Source of the DNA: Picocystis sp. L7
Taxonomy: Eukaryota; Chlorophyta; Picocystophyceae; Picocystales; Picocystaceae
Length of the DNA: 64,000 bases
Assembly: GCA_020975725.1 (NCBI GenBank)
Contig: QXJR01000011.1
Location: 186,001 to 250,000, forward strand
Direction: 5' to 3'
The notes below the pieces were generated by a model, which saw only the letters and a list, made by a program, of their open reading frames with translations, was not told the origin of the DNA and made no database searches. The translations under genes and the position numbers were made by a program. This document shows positions 52,877 through 62,855 of this stretch, one piece after another. Numbering within the stretch: the first letter of the stretch is position 1; every line of letters begins with the position of its first letter.

Positions 52877-53724
52877 CTCGAATATGCCTCTTTCCCACGG
52901 ATTGCCATGCTCGACTAGGTCCGAGTCGTGCGCATGCAAGGTTTTCACTTCAGTTGCCTGTTTCACAATTTTGAAAGCACAATGGGAGCACAGTGCGGGG
53001 ATGGAACTGAGCGCAATGGCAGTCACCGCTTGGATCACGAGAGGGAGATGGCGGAGGCTTGTCTGGGTGCACCGATGACGGTGCATGATAGCAGATCACA
53101 TTCGAATAATTGAAGCGGGTGCATGGCCGCCTTGCACCCGCTTCCGCCAGTCTTCGTGTTTCGATCGCTGGCAAGAAATAAAGCTCCCAGAGCAAAAATT
53201 GCATCCCTTCTGATCCTCCTTTTCCCCCTTCCCTCCCGTTTCACGCCTCCATTGTCTTCGTTCGGCATGGTGTTCTATCGAGCACACCTGGTGTGGCTTG
53301 GATTTCCATGGCACCACCTGTGGCTGGGACGGACCCTGCTCCCCCCCTCCTTCCCTGTGCGCATCGACTCCTTTGGGTTCGTTTTCCTTTCTCGACCGAT
53401 CCTTCCCCTTTCGGGTTCCCTTCTCTTCCCCGGTGCCTCCCGTTCACGAATCCCGGTCTGTCCGGCCTGCTTTTCCTAGACTTTCCACCCGGGTGGACGG
53501 TCCAGGGGATGGCAGGCACCAGGCCGTGCAGCCACAACCTCGAAGCACGAGCACGAAGGCGATCCTGTCCATCGCGCGCGTGCTGGACGTGCTTCCCACC
53601 GCCACACCGCCCGTCGCAAGGACGCGAAGGAAGGGGTCCTGGGAGCGTGCCGAAGGGATCGCAGGCGAGGGGAAGGAGCTGGGACGCGCGGCAGGAGCGT
53701 CGCCTCGAGCGAGGGTTTCGAGAC
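52877..53724. other. Intergenic region between CLEC16A and RBBP6
   Basis: About 850 bp on the same strand. The frame of RBBP6 stays open far upstream of its ATG, but that part is proline- and serine-rich shadow sequence without a start codon. No gene supported. Confidence 0.5.
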
Positions 53725-55857
53725 ATGAGCGGGACGGTGCACTACAAGTTCAAGTCGGCGCTGAACTTCTCGTCGATCGCGTTCGACGGCGGATTCATCA
53801 GCGTGTCCGACTTGAAGAAAACCATCGCGGAGAAGAGCGGACTCGCGTCCAGCACCGACACCGACCTCGAAGTCAGCAACGCGCAGACAAATGAAGTGTA
53901 CCGAGACGAGACGTTCTTGGTCCCGAAAAACACGTCCGTGCTGGTGCGCCGTGTGCCTGCAGTCCGAAAAGGGGCGATGCTGGCATCGTCTGCGCCCAGA
54001 ACAGCCGTGCAGACGGATCGAACACCTTCCCACGCGGTTGGTGCCGAAGACAACTTCGGCGGCGACTTGTTCGACAAGGGTGGGAACGAAGACGACGCCA
54101 TCGCCAACCTGGTGACCGGCACGGCCAACGGCTGGCAGAAGGAAATCCAAGCCTCGAAATTGCGAGTGAAGGGTAAGGGAAGGGGACGTGGCGAACTGCC
54201 CCCGCCAGGTTACGTGTGCCATCGATGCGGCCAATCCGGACACTACATCATGAACTGTCCCACCAACGGAGATCCTGAATTCGACGTGAAAAGAGTGAGA
54301 CACCCGGTGGGTATACCCGTCACAAGGCTTGTGACCAGTGGCGAAGGTGGGCTCATGCTCCCGAGCGGCGAGACCGGTGCCTTGGCTGTAAACGATCTCG
54401 ATTTCCTTAACCAAGTAGTTGCTCCTTCAACTGTTCTTGCTGGTGATCGCGCACAGCAGGTTCCATCTGAGCTACAATGCCCGATATGCAAGAAGCTCTT
54501 CAACGATGCAGTGCTCATTCCGTGCTGTCAGGAAAGCTATTGTGATCCCTGCATCCGGGAACATTTGATCGCGAAGAACAAGTGCCCCAATTGTGGACAG
54601 ACTGACGTTCTTTGTGACAGCCTCCTCCCCAACCGCCACCTGCGTAAAGCCGTGGACGGGTACCTTGCAAAGCTTCAGGACGAGGGGATCATCAAGCACG
54701 GCGCTGTCGAGGGCGCGAAACCGTTTGTTCCCGGTGCCCAAATGCCGAGGCTTGCAGGTGTGACCGAGCAGATCATGGTCCCGTCATACGAAGATCCCCG
54801 GGCGCAGCAGAAGCAAGCGCATGCATCGCCGGAGAAGGAATCTGAGCCGGAGCAGAAGCATTCGATTCCCGTGCTGGACGTGAAGGAAGCAGCGGAAGTG
54901 CAGGAGTTCAAGGAGAAGAGCGCCAGCCCTCCACCTCCGGAGGTCCTGCAGGTGTTGGAAGGCACACATGAGAAGGATGCAGAGTCGGTACCTGGCCAGA
55001 AGCAAGGGAGGCAGGAGAGGAAGGAAGAGAAGCAGTGTTTCAACTGCAAGGAGGCGGGTCACATTGCTCGGGAATGTCCTCGAGCGCCGCCTTCGGAGGC
55101 CGGGCAGGAGGGAAAGAAGAGAGGCTACGGACCCAACGGGATGTTCCCGTTTCCTGTTCCCGAAGCTCCCACGGACTTGATGAACTACGCGTTCAATCGC
55201 AGCGAGCCTCTGACGCGGGCCGAGTTCGAGGAGATGCAGGTGCAGGGTCGACGGATGTACGGCGAACCGAACAGGCCACCGCCTGGCGTGCCTCTTCCTC
55301 CACCGCCTCCGCTGCGTCCGTCGACGTCCCGTTCGGTTCGGGACGTGCCCGCGGGTGCGCCTTCGAAGCGGAGGCGCGAGGACACGGACCTTTCGAATCC
55401 TCCACGTGCATCGGAGGATCGTTCGCGCACGGCACGGGATCCTTCGGAGGCATCATTGGGCGCAGGCGAGGACGAGCGCGCGCGTCGTCCACGTCGTCGG
55501 TCGGGTGACGACGTCGACCGCGGCGTTCCGCGTCGGGATCGCGAGGGGGACGTGGTGGTGCGTGGCTTGGATCGTCGCGAGAGGCGGGAGAGGAGTCGTT
55601 CCTCGGATCGCACGCGTGGACGTCTTCGTGGCGAACCGCTGGACCTTCGCGACACGCTGTCGGTCCGTCGTCGTGGAGGCGGCACGGCGGGTTCCTGGGA
55701 TCGTGGATCGCGTGCGGACCCACCCCCACCGCCACCGCCGCCTTCCTCCACCTACCGTGGTGTTCGCACGTGGGACGATCGCGGTTCGGTCCGCGACCGT
55801 CCGCCTTCTCCACTCCGTCGCGGCGGCCATCGCATCGTGTGGAAACCGCGCACGTGA
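53725..55857 (+). CDS. RBBP6: RBBP6/MPE1 family: DWNN, zinc knuckle and RING protein
   Basis: Family members are E3 ligases and parts of the pre-mRNA cleavage and polyadenylation factor (Mpe1). The ATG at 53725 gives 710 residues. The DWNN domain fills 1-78 (VHYKFKSALNFSSIAFDG, then DLKKTIAEKSGL). A CCHC knuckle is at 165-178 (CHRCGQSGHYIMNC). The RING/U-box begins at Cys252 (CPICKKLFNDAVLIPCC, ESYCDPCIREHL, CPNCGQTD). A second knuckle (CFNCKEAGHIAREC, 438-451) lies after the RING, an uncommon addition. The last 150 residues are rich in Arg-Asp, Arg-Ser and Pro, suggesting RNA or splicing-factor contacts. Full length and uninterrupted. Confidence 0.95.
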   Translation: MSGTVHYKFKSALNFSSIAFDGGFISVSDLKKTIAEKSGLASSTDTDLEVSNAQTNEVYRDETFLVPKNTSVLVRRVPAVRKGAMLASSAPRTAVQTDRTPSHAVGAEDNFGGDLFDKGGNEDDAIANLVTGTANGWQKEIQASKLRVKGKGRGRGELPPPGYVCHRCGQSGHYIMNCPTNGDPEFDVKRVRHPVGIPVTRLVTSGEGGLMLPSGETGALAVNDLDFLNQVVAPSTVLAGDRAQQVPSELQCPICKKLFNDAVLIPCCQESYCDPCIREHLIAKNKCPNCGQTDVLCDSLLPNRHLRKAVDGYLAKLQDEGIIKHGAVEGAKPFVPGAQMPRLAGVTEQIMVPSYEDPRAQQKQAHASPEKESEPEQKHSIPVLDVKEAAEVQEFKEKSASPPPPEVLQVLEGTHEKDAESVPGQKQGRQERKEEKQCFNCKEAGHIARECPRAPPSEAGQEGKKRGYGPNGMFPFPVPEAPTDLMNYAFNRSEPLTRAEFEEMQVQGRRMYGEPNRPPPGVPLPPPPPLRPSTSRSVRDVPAGAPSKRRREDTDLSNPPRASEDRSRTARDPSEASLGAGEDERARRPRRRSGDDVDRGVPRRDREGDVVVRGLDRRERRERSRSSDRTRGRLRGEPLDLRDTLSVRRRGGGTAGSWDRGSRADPPPPPPPPSSTYRGVRTWDDRGSVRDRPPSPLRRGGHRIVWKPRT

Positions 55858-56325
55858 CCCATCCCCACACCACCTGTTCCGATCCGTTGCACCCACCTCT
55901 GCACCCCTTCCTCTTCCTCTTCCCCCCTGGTTGGGGGTAGGGGATGGGGGTGGGAGATGCACCTCCTTCCCCCTTCGTGGTAATCCCAACCGTTCCCTTT
56001 TCTCCCTTCCCCCCTTGGTTCTTTCCCCCCTCCCCCCCTCGGGATCCTCGGTTCCCTCCCCTCCCCGAACCGGATGGGAAAGGGAAAGGGGAGGGTCCCC
56101 CCCCCTTCCCCCCCCCTCTCTCCCCTCCCATCCAAAGGCGTGTCGAAGGGGTCCAAGGGGTTGGGAATCCGCCGCCACTCCCCCCGTGGGAGGGAGGATC
56201 CTTCGGTCTCTCTTTCCCCCATCCCTTTCGATCCCAGGCCCAACCCAGGGACAGACCGAGACAGAAGGGAGACAGAAGGGAGACAGAAGAGGAGGGTTGT
56301 CGGTGTGGGAACGAATTCGCGGACG
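55858..56325. promoter_or_regulatory. Homopyrimidine/homopurine-rich region with a G-quadruplex motif
   Basis: Between RBBP6 and cystathionine gamma-synthase. It contains long C/T tracts (about 55870-56135) and a G-run set at 55933-55954 with four G tracts of 3-5 separated by 1-2 bases, a textbook quadruplex pattern. The 3' half is the CGS 5' flank. It may affect termination of RBBP6 or promotion of CGS; both are inference. Confidence 0.6.
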
Positions 56326-57957
56326 ATGATGGCGATGATGGCCGTGCGCGGACACGTCGCAGCACCCGGACGCGGCGGACGAAGGGACAGCACGAGGTGC
56401 AGGGCCGGGAAAAACAAGGTGCAAGCAGCCGCAGAAGCGGAAGCGGAAGCGGAGGTGAAACGAACGCCCTCGGGTGCAGCCGAAGGAGGTGCAGGAGGAA
56501 CGCTGGCCGTGCACGGAGGTGCGTCCGAAACGAAACGAAAGAACGAAAAAAAAAAGAGAGGAAGGCGCGATGGAACGCGGGAAAAAGAACGAACCACGGG
56601 AAAGCCGAACGAACGCCCCGGGTGCAGAAAAAGGAAGAAAAGAAAAGCTGACCCTCCAGCACGCGTGCAACGCGGGAACCGTCCGAAAAAAAAAAAAAAA
56701 GGAGAAAGGGGTGGACGACCACGCGTTTCCGATTCCCTCACCACTCCCATCGTCCAGACCTCCACCTACACCTTCCGAAACACCGCCGAACTCATCGCCT
56801 ACCAGGTGCGTTCGTAACCAAGGAAAAGAACAGAAAAAAAAATAAGAGACGAACCGTGATGACGCGAGAGTGGCCGGAACTGACCCAAGGATCGGACGTG
56901 GGGAACGAAACCACAGGAAGGAAGGTATGGAAGCTACGAATACGGGAGGTACGGGAACCCCACCACAAGGGCCGTCGAAGAGAAACTGAAGGCCATGGAA
57001 CGCGCAGAAGACTGCCTCATCTCCTCCTCGGGGATGAACACCGCCACCACCATGCTCATGGCACTGGTGCCGTCCGGTGGACACATCGTCACCACCACAG
57101 ACTGCTACCGCAGGACAAGGCAGTTCATCCAAACCGTGCTGCCGAAAATGGGAATCTCGGCCACCGTCATCGATCCGGCGGACACCCAAGCCCTCCAAGA
57201 AGCCCTCGACAAGTACGATGTCAGCTTGTACTTCTCTGAATCGCCGACCAACCCCTACTTGAGATGCATAGACATACCGCTCGTGTCCCGCATGTGCCAT
57301 GAGAAAGGGGCGCTGGTCTGCATCGACGGTACCTTCTGCACGCCCATCAACCAACGCCCAATCGAGCTGGGCGCTGACATAGTGATCCACTCTGCTACCA
57401 AATATCTCGCTGGACACAACGATGTCCTTGCGGGTGCAATCTGCGGGAAAGAGGATGTCGTTTCCAAGGTCAGGCAGGTGCATAACGTGCTAGGGGGCGT
57501 CGTGGACCCCCATGCAGCATACCTTGTCCTGAGGGGTATGAAAACCCTGGAGCTACGGGTGGAGAGGCACAACAAGAACGCTATGGCACTCGCAGAGGTG
57601 CTGGAGAAGCACCCTCGGATCTCGAAAGTTCACTATCCAGGCCTGAAGTCACACCCAGAGCATCACATTGCCACGAAGCAGATGTCCGGCTACGGCGGTG
57701 TCGTGAGCTTTGAAGTGGATGGCGACCTGGAAACCACATCGAAGTTTATCGACTCCTGCAGGTTGCCATACATCGCTCCTTCGTTGGGTGGAGTCGAAAC
57801 TTTGATCGAGCAACCGACGGTCATTAGCTACTGGGACCAAGGTCCGGCGATGAGGGCTGAATTGGGCATCAAGGACAACCTTGTACGTTTTTCATGTGGG
57901 ATAGAGAATTTTGACGATATTTGTGCAGATGTGTTGCAAGCTCTGGACAAGATATAG
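56326..57957 (+). CDS. CGS1: Cystathionine gamma-synthase, plastid type, three exons
   Basis: Joins cysteine to a homoserine ester to make cystathionine for methionine synthesis, a plastid step in plants. Exons are 56326-56518, 56702-56805 and 56917-57957, for 445 residues. Joined segments give TLAVHGGERGGRPRVSDSLT and SYEYGRYGNPTTRAVEEKL, matching plant CGS. Later come VPSGGHIVTTTDCYR, the PLP lysine (about 261) in IHSATKYLAGHNDVLAG, and LPYIAPSLGGVETLIEQP. Introns are 183 and 111 nt with GTGCG donors and CTGAC boxes. The first acceptor follows a run of 15 A rather than pyrimidines. The N-terminus before the catalytic domain is only about 60 residues and lacks the plant MTO1 feedback region, so SAM-triggered mRNA decay as in Arabidopsis is unlikely. 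Confidence 0.92.
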
Positions 57958-58136
57958 GAACATGTGCTATTCAAGTATTGAGAAAGCAGACGCGAGCTAT
58001 TCTTGCCCCAAATGCACACGAAGGGGTCTCTACTGTGATTCGACTCTCCTTTGTGCACGTACTATTTTTCGGGCGAGAGAATTATTGTTGCTAACTTTGC
58101 AATACGTTCCGTACATTTATTCCGACCTCTGCCGAG

Positions 58137-59567
58137 TTACTCAGCACTCCAATCGACGACGACCTGATCATCTCTTTTCCACTCTGTCACGTGGTATGAC
58201 CCGTCCTCTTCAACTGAAAGCTTGAGGACGTATGCTTTGTTTGGCCTTTTCGCGTATCTAGCTGGAGCATTGCTCCATGATTTCCCCAGGTCGTGCAGGA
58301 AGGGCAATTCCTCCCAAGCACTTAGCGCAGCCGCGCTAGCTGGCGAATACCCGACCACCTCGTGTCTTTCGTCCAGCACAACCTGAAACAGCATGGTTTT
58401 GGAGGCAGCACACTCGTTGACCTTCAGCGGGCGATCAACCTTCTGTTGCAGCAGGGCCTGTACTTTCTGGCAAAGGCTTTCCATTTCTGCAGGCGTGAGC
58501 TCTCCATTCGCGGGCTTGAGGGGTTTACCTGGGTCTCCACGCAGAGATGCCAAGTCCACCGTCCTTGCGGGCCATCCTGCTGCGGTGGCTTTGCTATGCA
58601 GTTTGCTTTCCCCTGGTAGTCCAGAAGGTAAGCTAGGCAGCCAGGGCAAGAACACACGATAGCATGCGAGACCCAAGAGCACAAGCATCGAGCTCACCTG
58701 CATCCATGGTCTAAGGAATCTGCGTTTTGGTCCCTGTATGGCAGGTGGGTTCAGAGTGAGCCTAGGGAGAGTGTTTGGGTCTGCCACCAACATGTCCAAG
58801 CATTCGGTCAGATCTTCCCACATGTTTTCGTCCAGCCACACAGATTCCCAACGATCCGTTTGTTTCCTCCAAGAGAGTTCCTTGGTCCCGCCTCGCAACG
58901 CCACTACTCGCACATGTTCACCTTTATCTGTGTTTTCCTGTGCCATGTGTTTGGCGACGGTCCGCGCGAGCTCTTCGAGAAGCTCCTCTCCTCCTTGGAT
59001 GGTGTGCGTCTCTCCTTGGGCCGACATGAATTCGCATTCGAACTCGTCTGCGTGCATCAAGGTGGCGAGGCTGGATTCGTACGCCAGTGTGGCGCGCAGT
59101 TGCTGCAGCTCTTGCTTTTTCATGTTCCTACACTTCCTCAAGGCCTCTCCTCTCGTCTCCTTGGCTCGTTTCGAATCCACAAGCACTGTGGTGGCGCAGG
59201 AGACCGCCGCATCCGTCGCGCGTGGGCTTCGACCTTGGATGCGCCAGGTGCAACTGAACCCTTCCCGCGCATCTCCTTCGCCGTCCAGACCTTCCTGCGG
59301 TCTGGGACCGCTTTCCATGCGCCTCATGTGTTCCGAGACGTCCTGCATCGCCGCACAATGCGCCAGATGTGCGCCTTCTGCCTCGGAAGTGGCGCCGTGC
59401 ACCGCCAAGGAGCACCTTTCGGCGTAGTATGCGCGTCGCATTTGCGTCGTGGACCCCTTTTCCACGCGTTTGCTTTCCCATTGGCTTGTCTTCCACCTTT
59501 CAGACGAAGACGACGAGGAAGAAGACGCTTGCACGTGCACTTTCGCCATCGAAAACACCATCGCCAT
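58137..59567 (-). CDS. Membrane protein of unknown function, possibly cyanobacterial DUF4335-like
   Basis: The frame from the ATG at 59567 encodes 476 residues; it stays open to an ATG at 59849, but that part looks non-coding. The N-terminus is serine-rich (MAMVFSMAKVHVQASSSSS), a possible plastid transit peptide. One clear membrane helix (VSSMLVLLGLACYRVFLPWL) lies near residue 320, preceded by a proline-rich segment. The order (RRAYYAERCSLAVHG near the start, a long soluble part, a helix, then GYSPASAAALSAWEELPFL near the end) reminds me of cyanobacterial DUF4335 proteins, which begin with a YTPP-T-CTLEV-like strand. That assignment is tentative. Its 3' end faces CGS, with about 180 bp between stops. 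Confidence 0.68.
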   Translation of the reverse strand: MAMVFSMAKVHVQASSSSSSSSERWKTSQWESKRVEKGSTTQMRRAYYAERCSLAVHGATSEAEGAHLAHCAAMQDVSEHMRRMESGPRPQEGLDGEGDAREGFSCTWRIQGRSPRATDAAVSCATTVLVDSKRAKETRGEALRKCRNMKKQELQQLRATLAYESSLATLMHADEFECEFMSAQGETHTIQGGEELLEELARTVAKHMAQENTDKGEHVRVVALRGGTKELSWRKQTDRWESVWLDENMWEDLTECLDMLVADPNTLPRLTLNPPAIQGPKRRFLRPWMQVSSMLVLLGLACYRVFLPWLPSLPSGLPGESKLHSKATAAGWPARTVDLASLRGDPGKPLKPANGELTPAEMESLCQKVQALLQQKVDRPLKVNECAASKTMLFQVVLDERHEVVGYSPASAAALSAWEELPFLHDLGKSWSNAPARYAKRPNKAYVLKLSVEEDGSYHVTEWKRDDQVVVDWSAE

Positions 59568-61329
59568 GACGAAGACACCGAAGACGTCCACACGAGTGTG
59601 CACTCGGAGGGAGGGCCCACCTGCCCTGCGAGAGTTTCTTCTCCACCACCTCCAAGGGAGGAGGGAGGCATCGGTGCCAACAGGCGTCAGGACCACCAAC
59701 CCGTGTGGGAGACAGAAAAGGATGCACGCGAGGAAAGGCGCCATCCGCTCCTTCCTTGGCCTACAAGGCAAGGCGGAAGGACCGACAGACTCGCTGGATC
59801 CATTGGCGCAATGGGAAGAAAAGATGAAGATTCCCATACCCCACGGCATGGCGGCAAACCAACAAAGGTGGACGTTCTTCTACTCTCGATGTCCCGGGTT
59901 TCCGTCTCAACACTCCCACAGTGCAAAATCCATGTGCTTCGATCTTGTCTGTGTAGATGTTTGATCAAGCATTCCTGGTCGGAAGCTCATGCGGGATCAC
60001 TTGAACTCCAGTGCGGGACGAATTCCGCCCTTTCTCCACATCACGAACATAAACAAATGCATCGATCTTTCATCTCAAGTAAAGCACTCGCATCGACTTA
60101 CCGTGGCGGATGAGAAGTCAATTGCGTACCATCGCATCACATGATCCTCCACCACCAGGCCACTCGGCGTCATTCCTCATCAATTGCGCATAGAAATTCG
60201 CCTAGAAACGTCAATCTTCCGCCTTCCAAACAACACCAATGCCCAAACGTCCTTTCCACGCCTCCTAATTCGTCTTTTTCTCGTTTGGAAGTTCCTTTGC
60301 CGTTCATCAACGAGGGCCTTGTCCGAGAGAGCGTTCGTCTCTCCATCGAAAAGCAATCCTAGGAGGCAAACGACCAAACAAAGGAGAAGTTCTTTCTCTT
60401 TCCTCATTCGCGATGGGCCCCAAGTGCCCTCAAACATCACTTGCTAATACCTGATTCCGTACCTTTGTCTTCTTCTCTCTCGAGATGGTTGCTAAGGTAT
60501 CCTCCGCATTCCTTTTCCCATAATCCGCTCATCGCATCATCGTCCTCCACTTTCCGCCCGAGTACAACCAACACGAGCATTTTTCGAAGGCGTTTGATAA
60601 AAAGTTCATCTGTTGGCACAAGAATTTGGGTGACGCGGTTGGTTGGCGCCAACACGATGGAGTTGTTAAGTGGTACCCAACCTACCCTCGCCAAAACCGT
60701 TCCGATGTAAGCATTCCAAGGCATCCCATATCGTACAATTCGATAGGTAGCCCACATCTTGTGCATGTTCGGATTGTGCAAGCGGTGCATTCAATTGCAA
60801 ATGCCGACCTCACGAGGAGACGGGAGCCACGATGCATCTATTTGCCCTTGGATGCTTGAAGGTTGTAGGAGCGGCCGCGTCGCTCGTTGGCCCAAGACCA
60901 ACCGTCGTGCAATCGACCATCCTATTGCGTTGATGTGCCGGATGTGGACCGACCGAGGCCGTGCTCATCACCATCGTCCAAGGTGGGAGCGCACGGCTTG
61001 GAATCCCCGTTCGAAAGGGAAAGCGAGCCCACAGAGACGTGCCATCTGCCTCCTGTTCAACCCCTCTTGGTGGCCTTGTCGGTTTCACCCCATTGTAAGC
61101 TCGAAGTTTACCTGTTGGCTTCTCACCTCGATGCCTCGCATCGCCTTCGTCGCACATCGATTGACGCGCGCTTGCAGGCGATCCTGCTGCTTCGAAGTGG
61201 CGTGAGGGGCCTTGCAATCCTTCCTGGCGACGCACAGGTGGTGGGACGAGGCGGTGACGGATCCATCGGAGATTCCCGCGCACGTCCAGGTTCGAAATCA
61301 AGGTGGACGAGGAAGCTGCTTCTCAGGAG
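59568..61329. other. Gene-free block, 1.75 kb
   Basis: Left part: promoter of the DUF4335-like gene and possible extra N-terminal coding. Middle (60.0-60.9 kb): AT-richer sequence without recognisable genes; contains a TTGGCGCCAA palindrome at 60643-60652. Right part: presumed DDT-gene promoter. Nothing else supported. Confidence 0.5.
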
Positions 61330-62805
61330 ATGGAAGATTCGCCACGTAAGCGAACCAGGAACGAAGGCACGAGTCCAATCAGACAAGTGCAAGAATGCTG
61401 GGAAATGGCGTCCCTGATGAACTTCCTCGGAGCCTTCGCAGACGAGGTGGAACTGCCCACCACGTGGACCGTCGATGGTTTGGAAACTGCACTGCTCGAA
61501 GTTGGCGGGAACGGAACAGAGGTCGTGGACTTACACGTGGCGCTCTTGCGCGGAATGAATCCTAGGAGTGCCATAGACGAGACCAATTGGTGCACGATGG
61601 CGGCGAAAAAGATCAAGGCCCAACCTGATGCCAGAGAGGAAGGAGTGTTTCGAAAGTGGATGGCTTGCAAGAGCCATCAGGAAGCAGATGTGCATGCGCA
61701 ATGCACACCCATTGAAAAGCTCAAATTGCTGCTGTTGATGTGCGAGCTGCGCATGTGCTGCGAGGATATCCGATCACGCATAGAGCGGGCAGCAACAGTC
61801 CCCAAAAAGAGGATGGATGAGGAGGACGAGCGTATCCTGAACGCTTTGAGGCCTTCTCCGTTGGGAGTGGATGCGGAAGGAGCCAAGTATTGGTTCCTGG
61901 ATGCAGGAAACAAGAGGGTTTCCAGGGGCTTTCGCCTGTACAAGGAAGTGCCTCGTACCCCCGGAACAAGAACCAAGGCCACTCCCGTCAAGTGGTGGGA
62001 GGCAAAGAAACCTCCTCCAAAATCGAACCTGGGGGGATCTAAAACAAGCGCTCCTTTGATGGAGGAATGGCGGTTGGTTGCACACAGTATGGAAAGCATG
62101 GAGGACCTGGGGGAGTATCTCGTGTCCGGGGCTGCGAGGGCGGATCGGAAACTGGGAGCTGTGATTTTGGATTCGGTTGTCCCTAGATTACAGGAGAGGA
62201 AGAGAAGAGAGGACAAGAGGCAACTGGCAACACAAAGGCTGCACGTGGCACTCGGAAATGCTTCAAATGTCTTGAATGCAGACACGGCAGGACGGGGGAG
62301 GCGTGTGCGCAAAACAGTAAACTATACATTTGAAAATTTTGACAAAGAGATCGAAGATAGCATCAAGGCCCAGAATCAACAAGGGGATAGAAGGTTGCCG
62401 GAGAAGCTCAGTTCCCACGAGGCAAACAAATTGGGTCTGCGTAGGGGTAGATCTGCCTTTCCTCGGGACATTGCCCACGAGCGAGAAGGTGAAGAAGCTA
62501 CACCCAGTTCATCAACCAAAGACAGTTTGAGTGTGGAAGGTAGTCAACATAAAAACGCTCACACTCATCTTGGCAACATTGGAATCACAGGCAGGATCGC
62601 TCAGCACGATGAACAAATTGACAATCCTCCGATCATTGAAGTCACAAGTGCAGATTCGGGCTATGGCACGGATGCAACTGTACTGGAGAACAGAGCAGGC
62701 ACTCAAACAAGCGAGAGCGAAGAGGACTGCAGCATACAGAGTCATGATCATGCCCAAGAAGAAAGCGAAGAGAACGATACTTCTGATTTTACATGCAGTG
62801 AATAA
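61330..62805 (+). CDS. DDT-domain chromatin protein, plant DDR4-like
   Basis: From the ATG at 61330 the frame gives 491 residues; a slightly longer start without ATG is open upstream. The DDT domain is at about 20-80 (WEMASLMNFLGAFADEV, then TVDGLETALLEVGG), a helical domain of ISWI-partner proteins. A WHIM-like motif near 165-205 (PLGVDAEGAKYWFLDAGNKR, then FRLYKEVPR) follows, the usual DDT plus WHIM order for reading ISWI and nucleosome spacing. A basic RGRRVRKTVNYTFENFD patch lies near 320. The acidic C-terminal third is disordered. This layout resembles plant DDR4-type proteins. Paired AATAAA strings (about 62803 and 62815) follow the stop. Confidence 0.85.
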   Translation: MEDSPRKRTRNEGTSPIRQVQECWEMASLMNFLGAFADEVELPTTWTVDGLETALLEVGGNGTEVVDLHVALLRGMNPRSAIDETNWCTMAAKKIKAQPDAREEGVFRKWMACKSHQEADVHAQCTPIEKLKLLLLMCELRMCCEDIRSRIERAATVPKKRMDEEDERILNALRPSPLGVDAEGAKYWFLDAGNKRVSRGFRLYKEVPRTPGTRTKATPVKWWEAKKPPPKSNLGGSKTSAPLMEEWRLVAHSMESMEDLGEYLVSGAARADRKLGAVILDSVVPRLQERKRREDKRQLATQRLHVALGNASNVLNADTAGRGRRVRKTVNYTFENFDKEIEDSIKAQNQQGDRRLPEKLSSHEANKLGLRRGRSAFPRDIAHEREGEEATPSSSTKDSLSVEGSQHKNAHTHLGNIGITGRIAQHDEQIDNPPIIEVTSADSGYGTDATVLENRAGTQTSESEEDCSIQSHDHAQEESEENDTSDFTCSE

Positions 62806-62855
62806 AGCGATCGAATAAAGTGCAGGTGTGAACTACGTGTACCCATTGCCGGTTT

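Noticed and set aside
55193-57483. 509- and 676-codon minus-strand frames
   Set aside because: Antisense to RBBP6 and CGS; composition is low-complexity shadow.
61276-61290. GGTTCGAAATC resembling a tRNA T-loop
   Set aside because: Flanks do not pair and no cloverleaf can be built.
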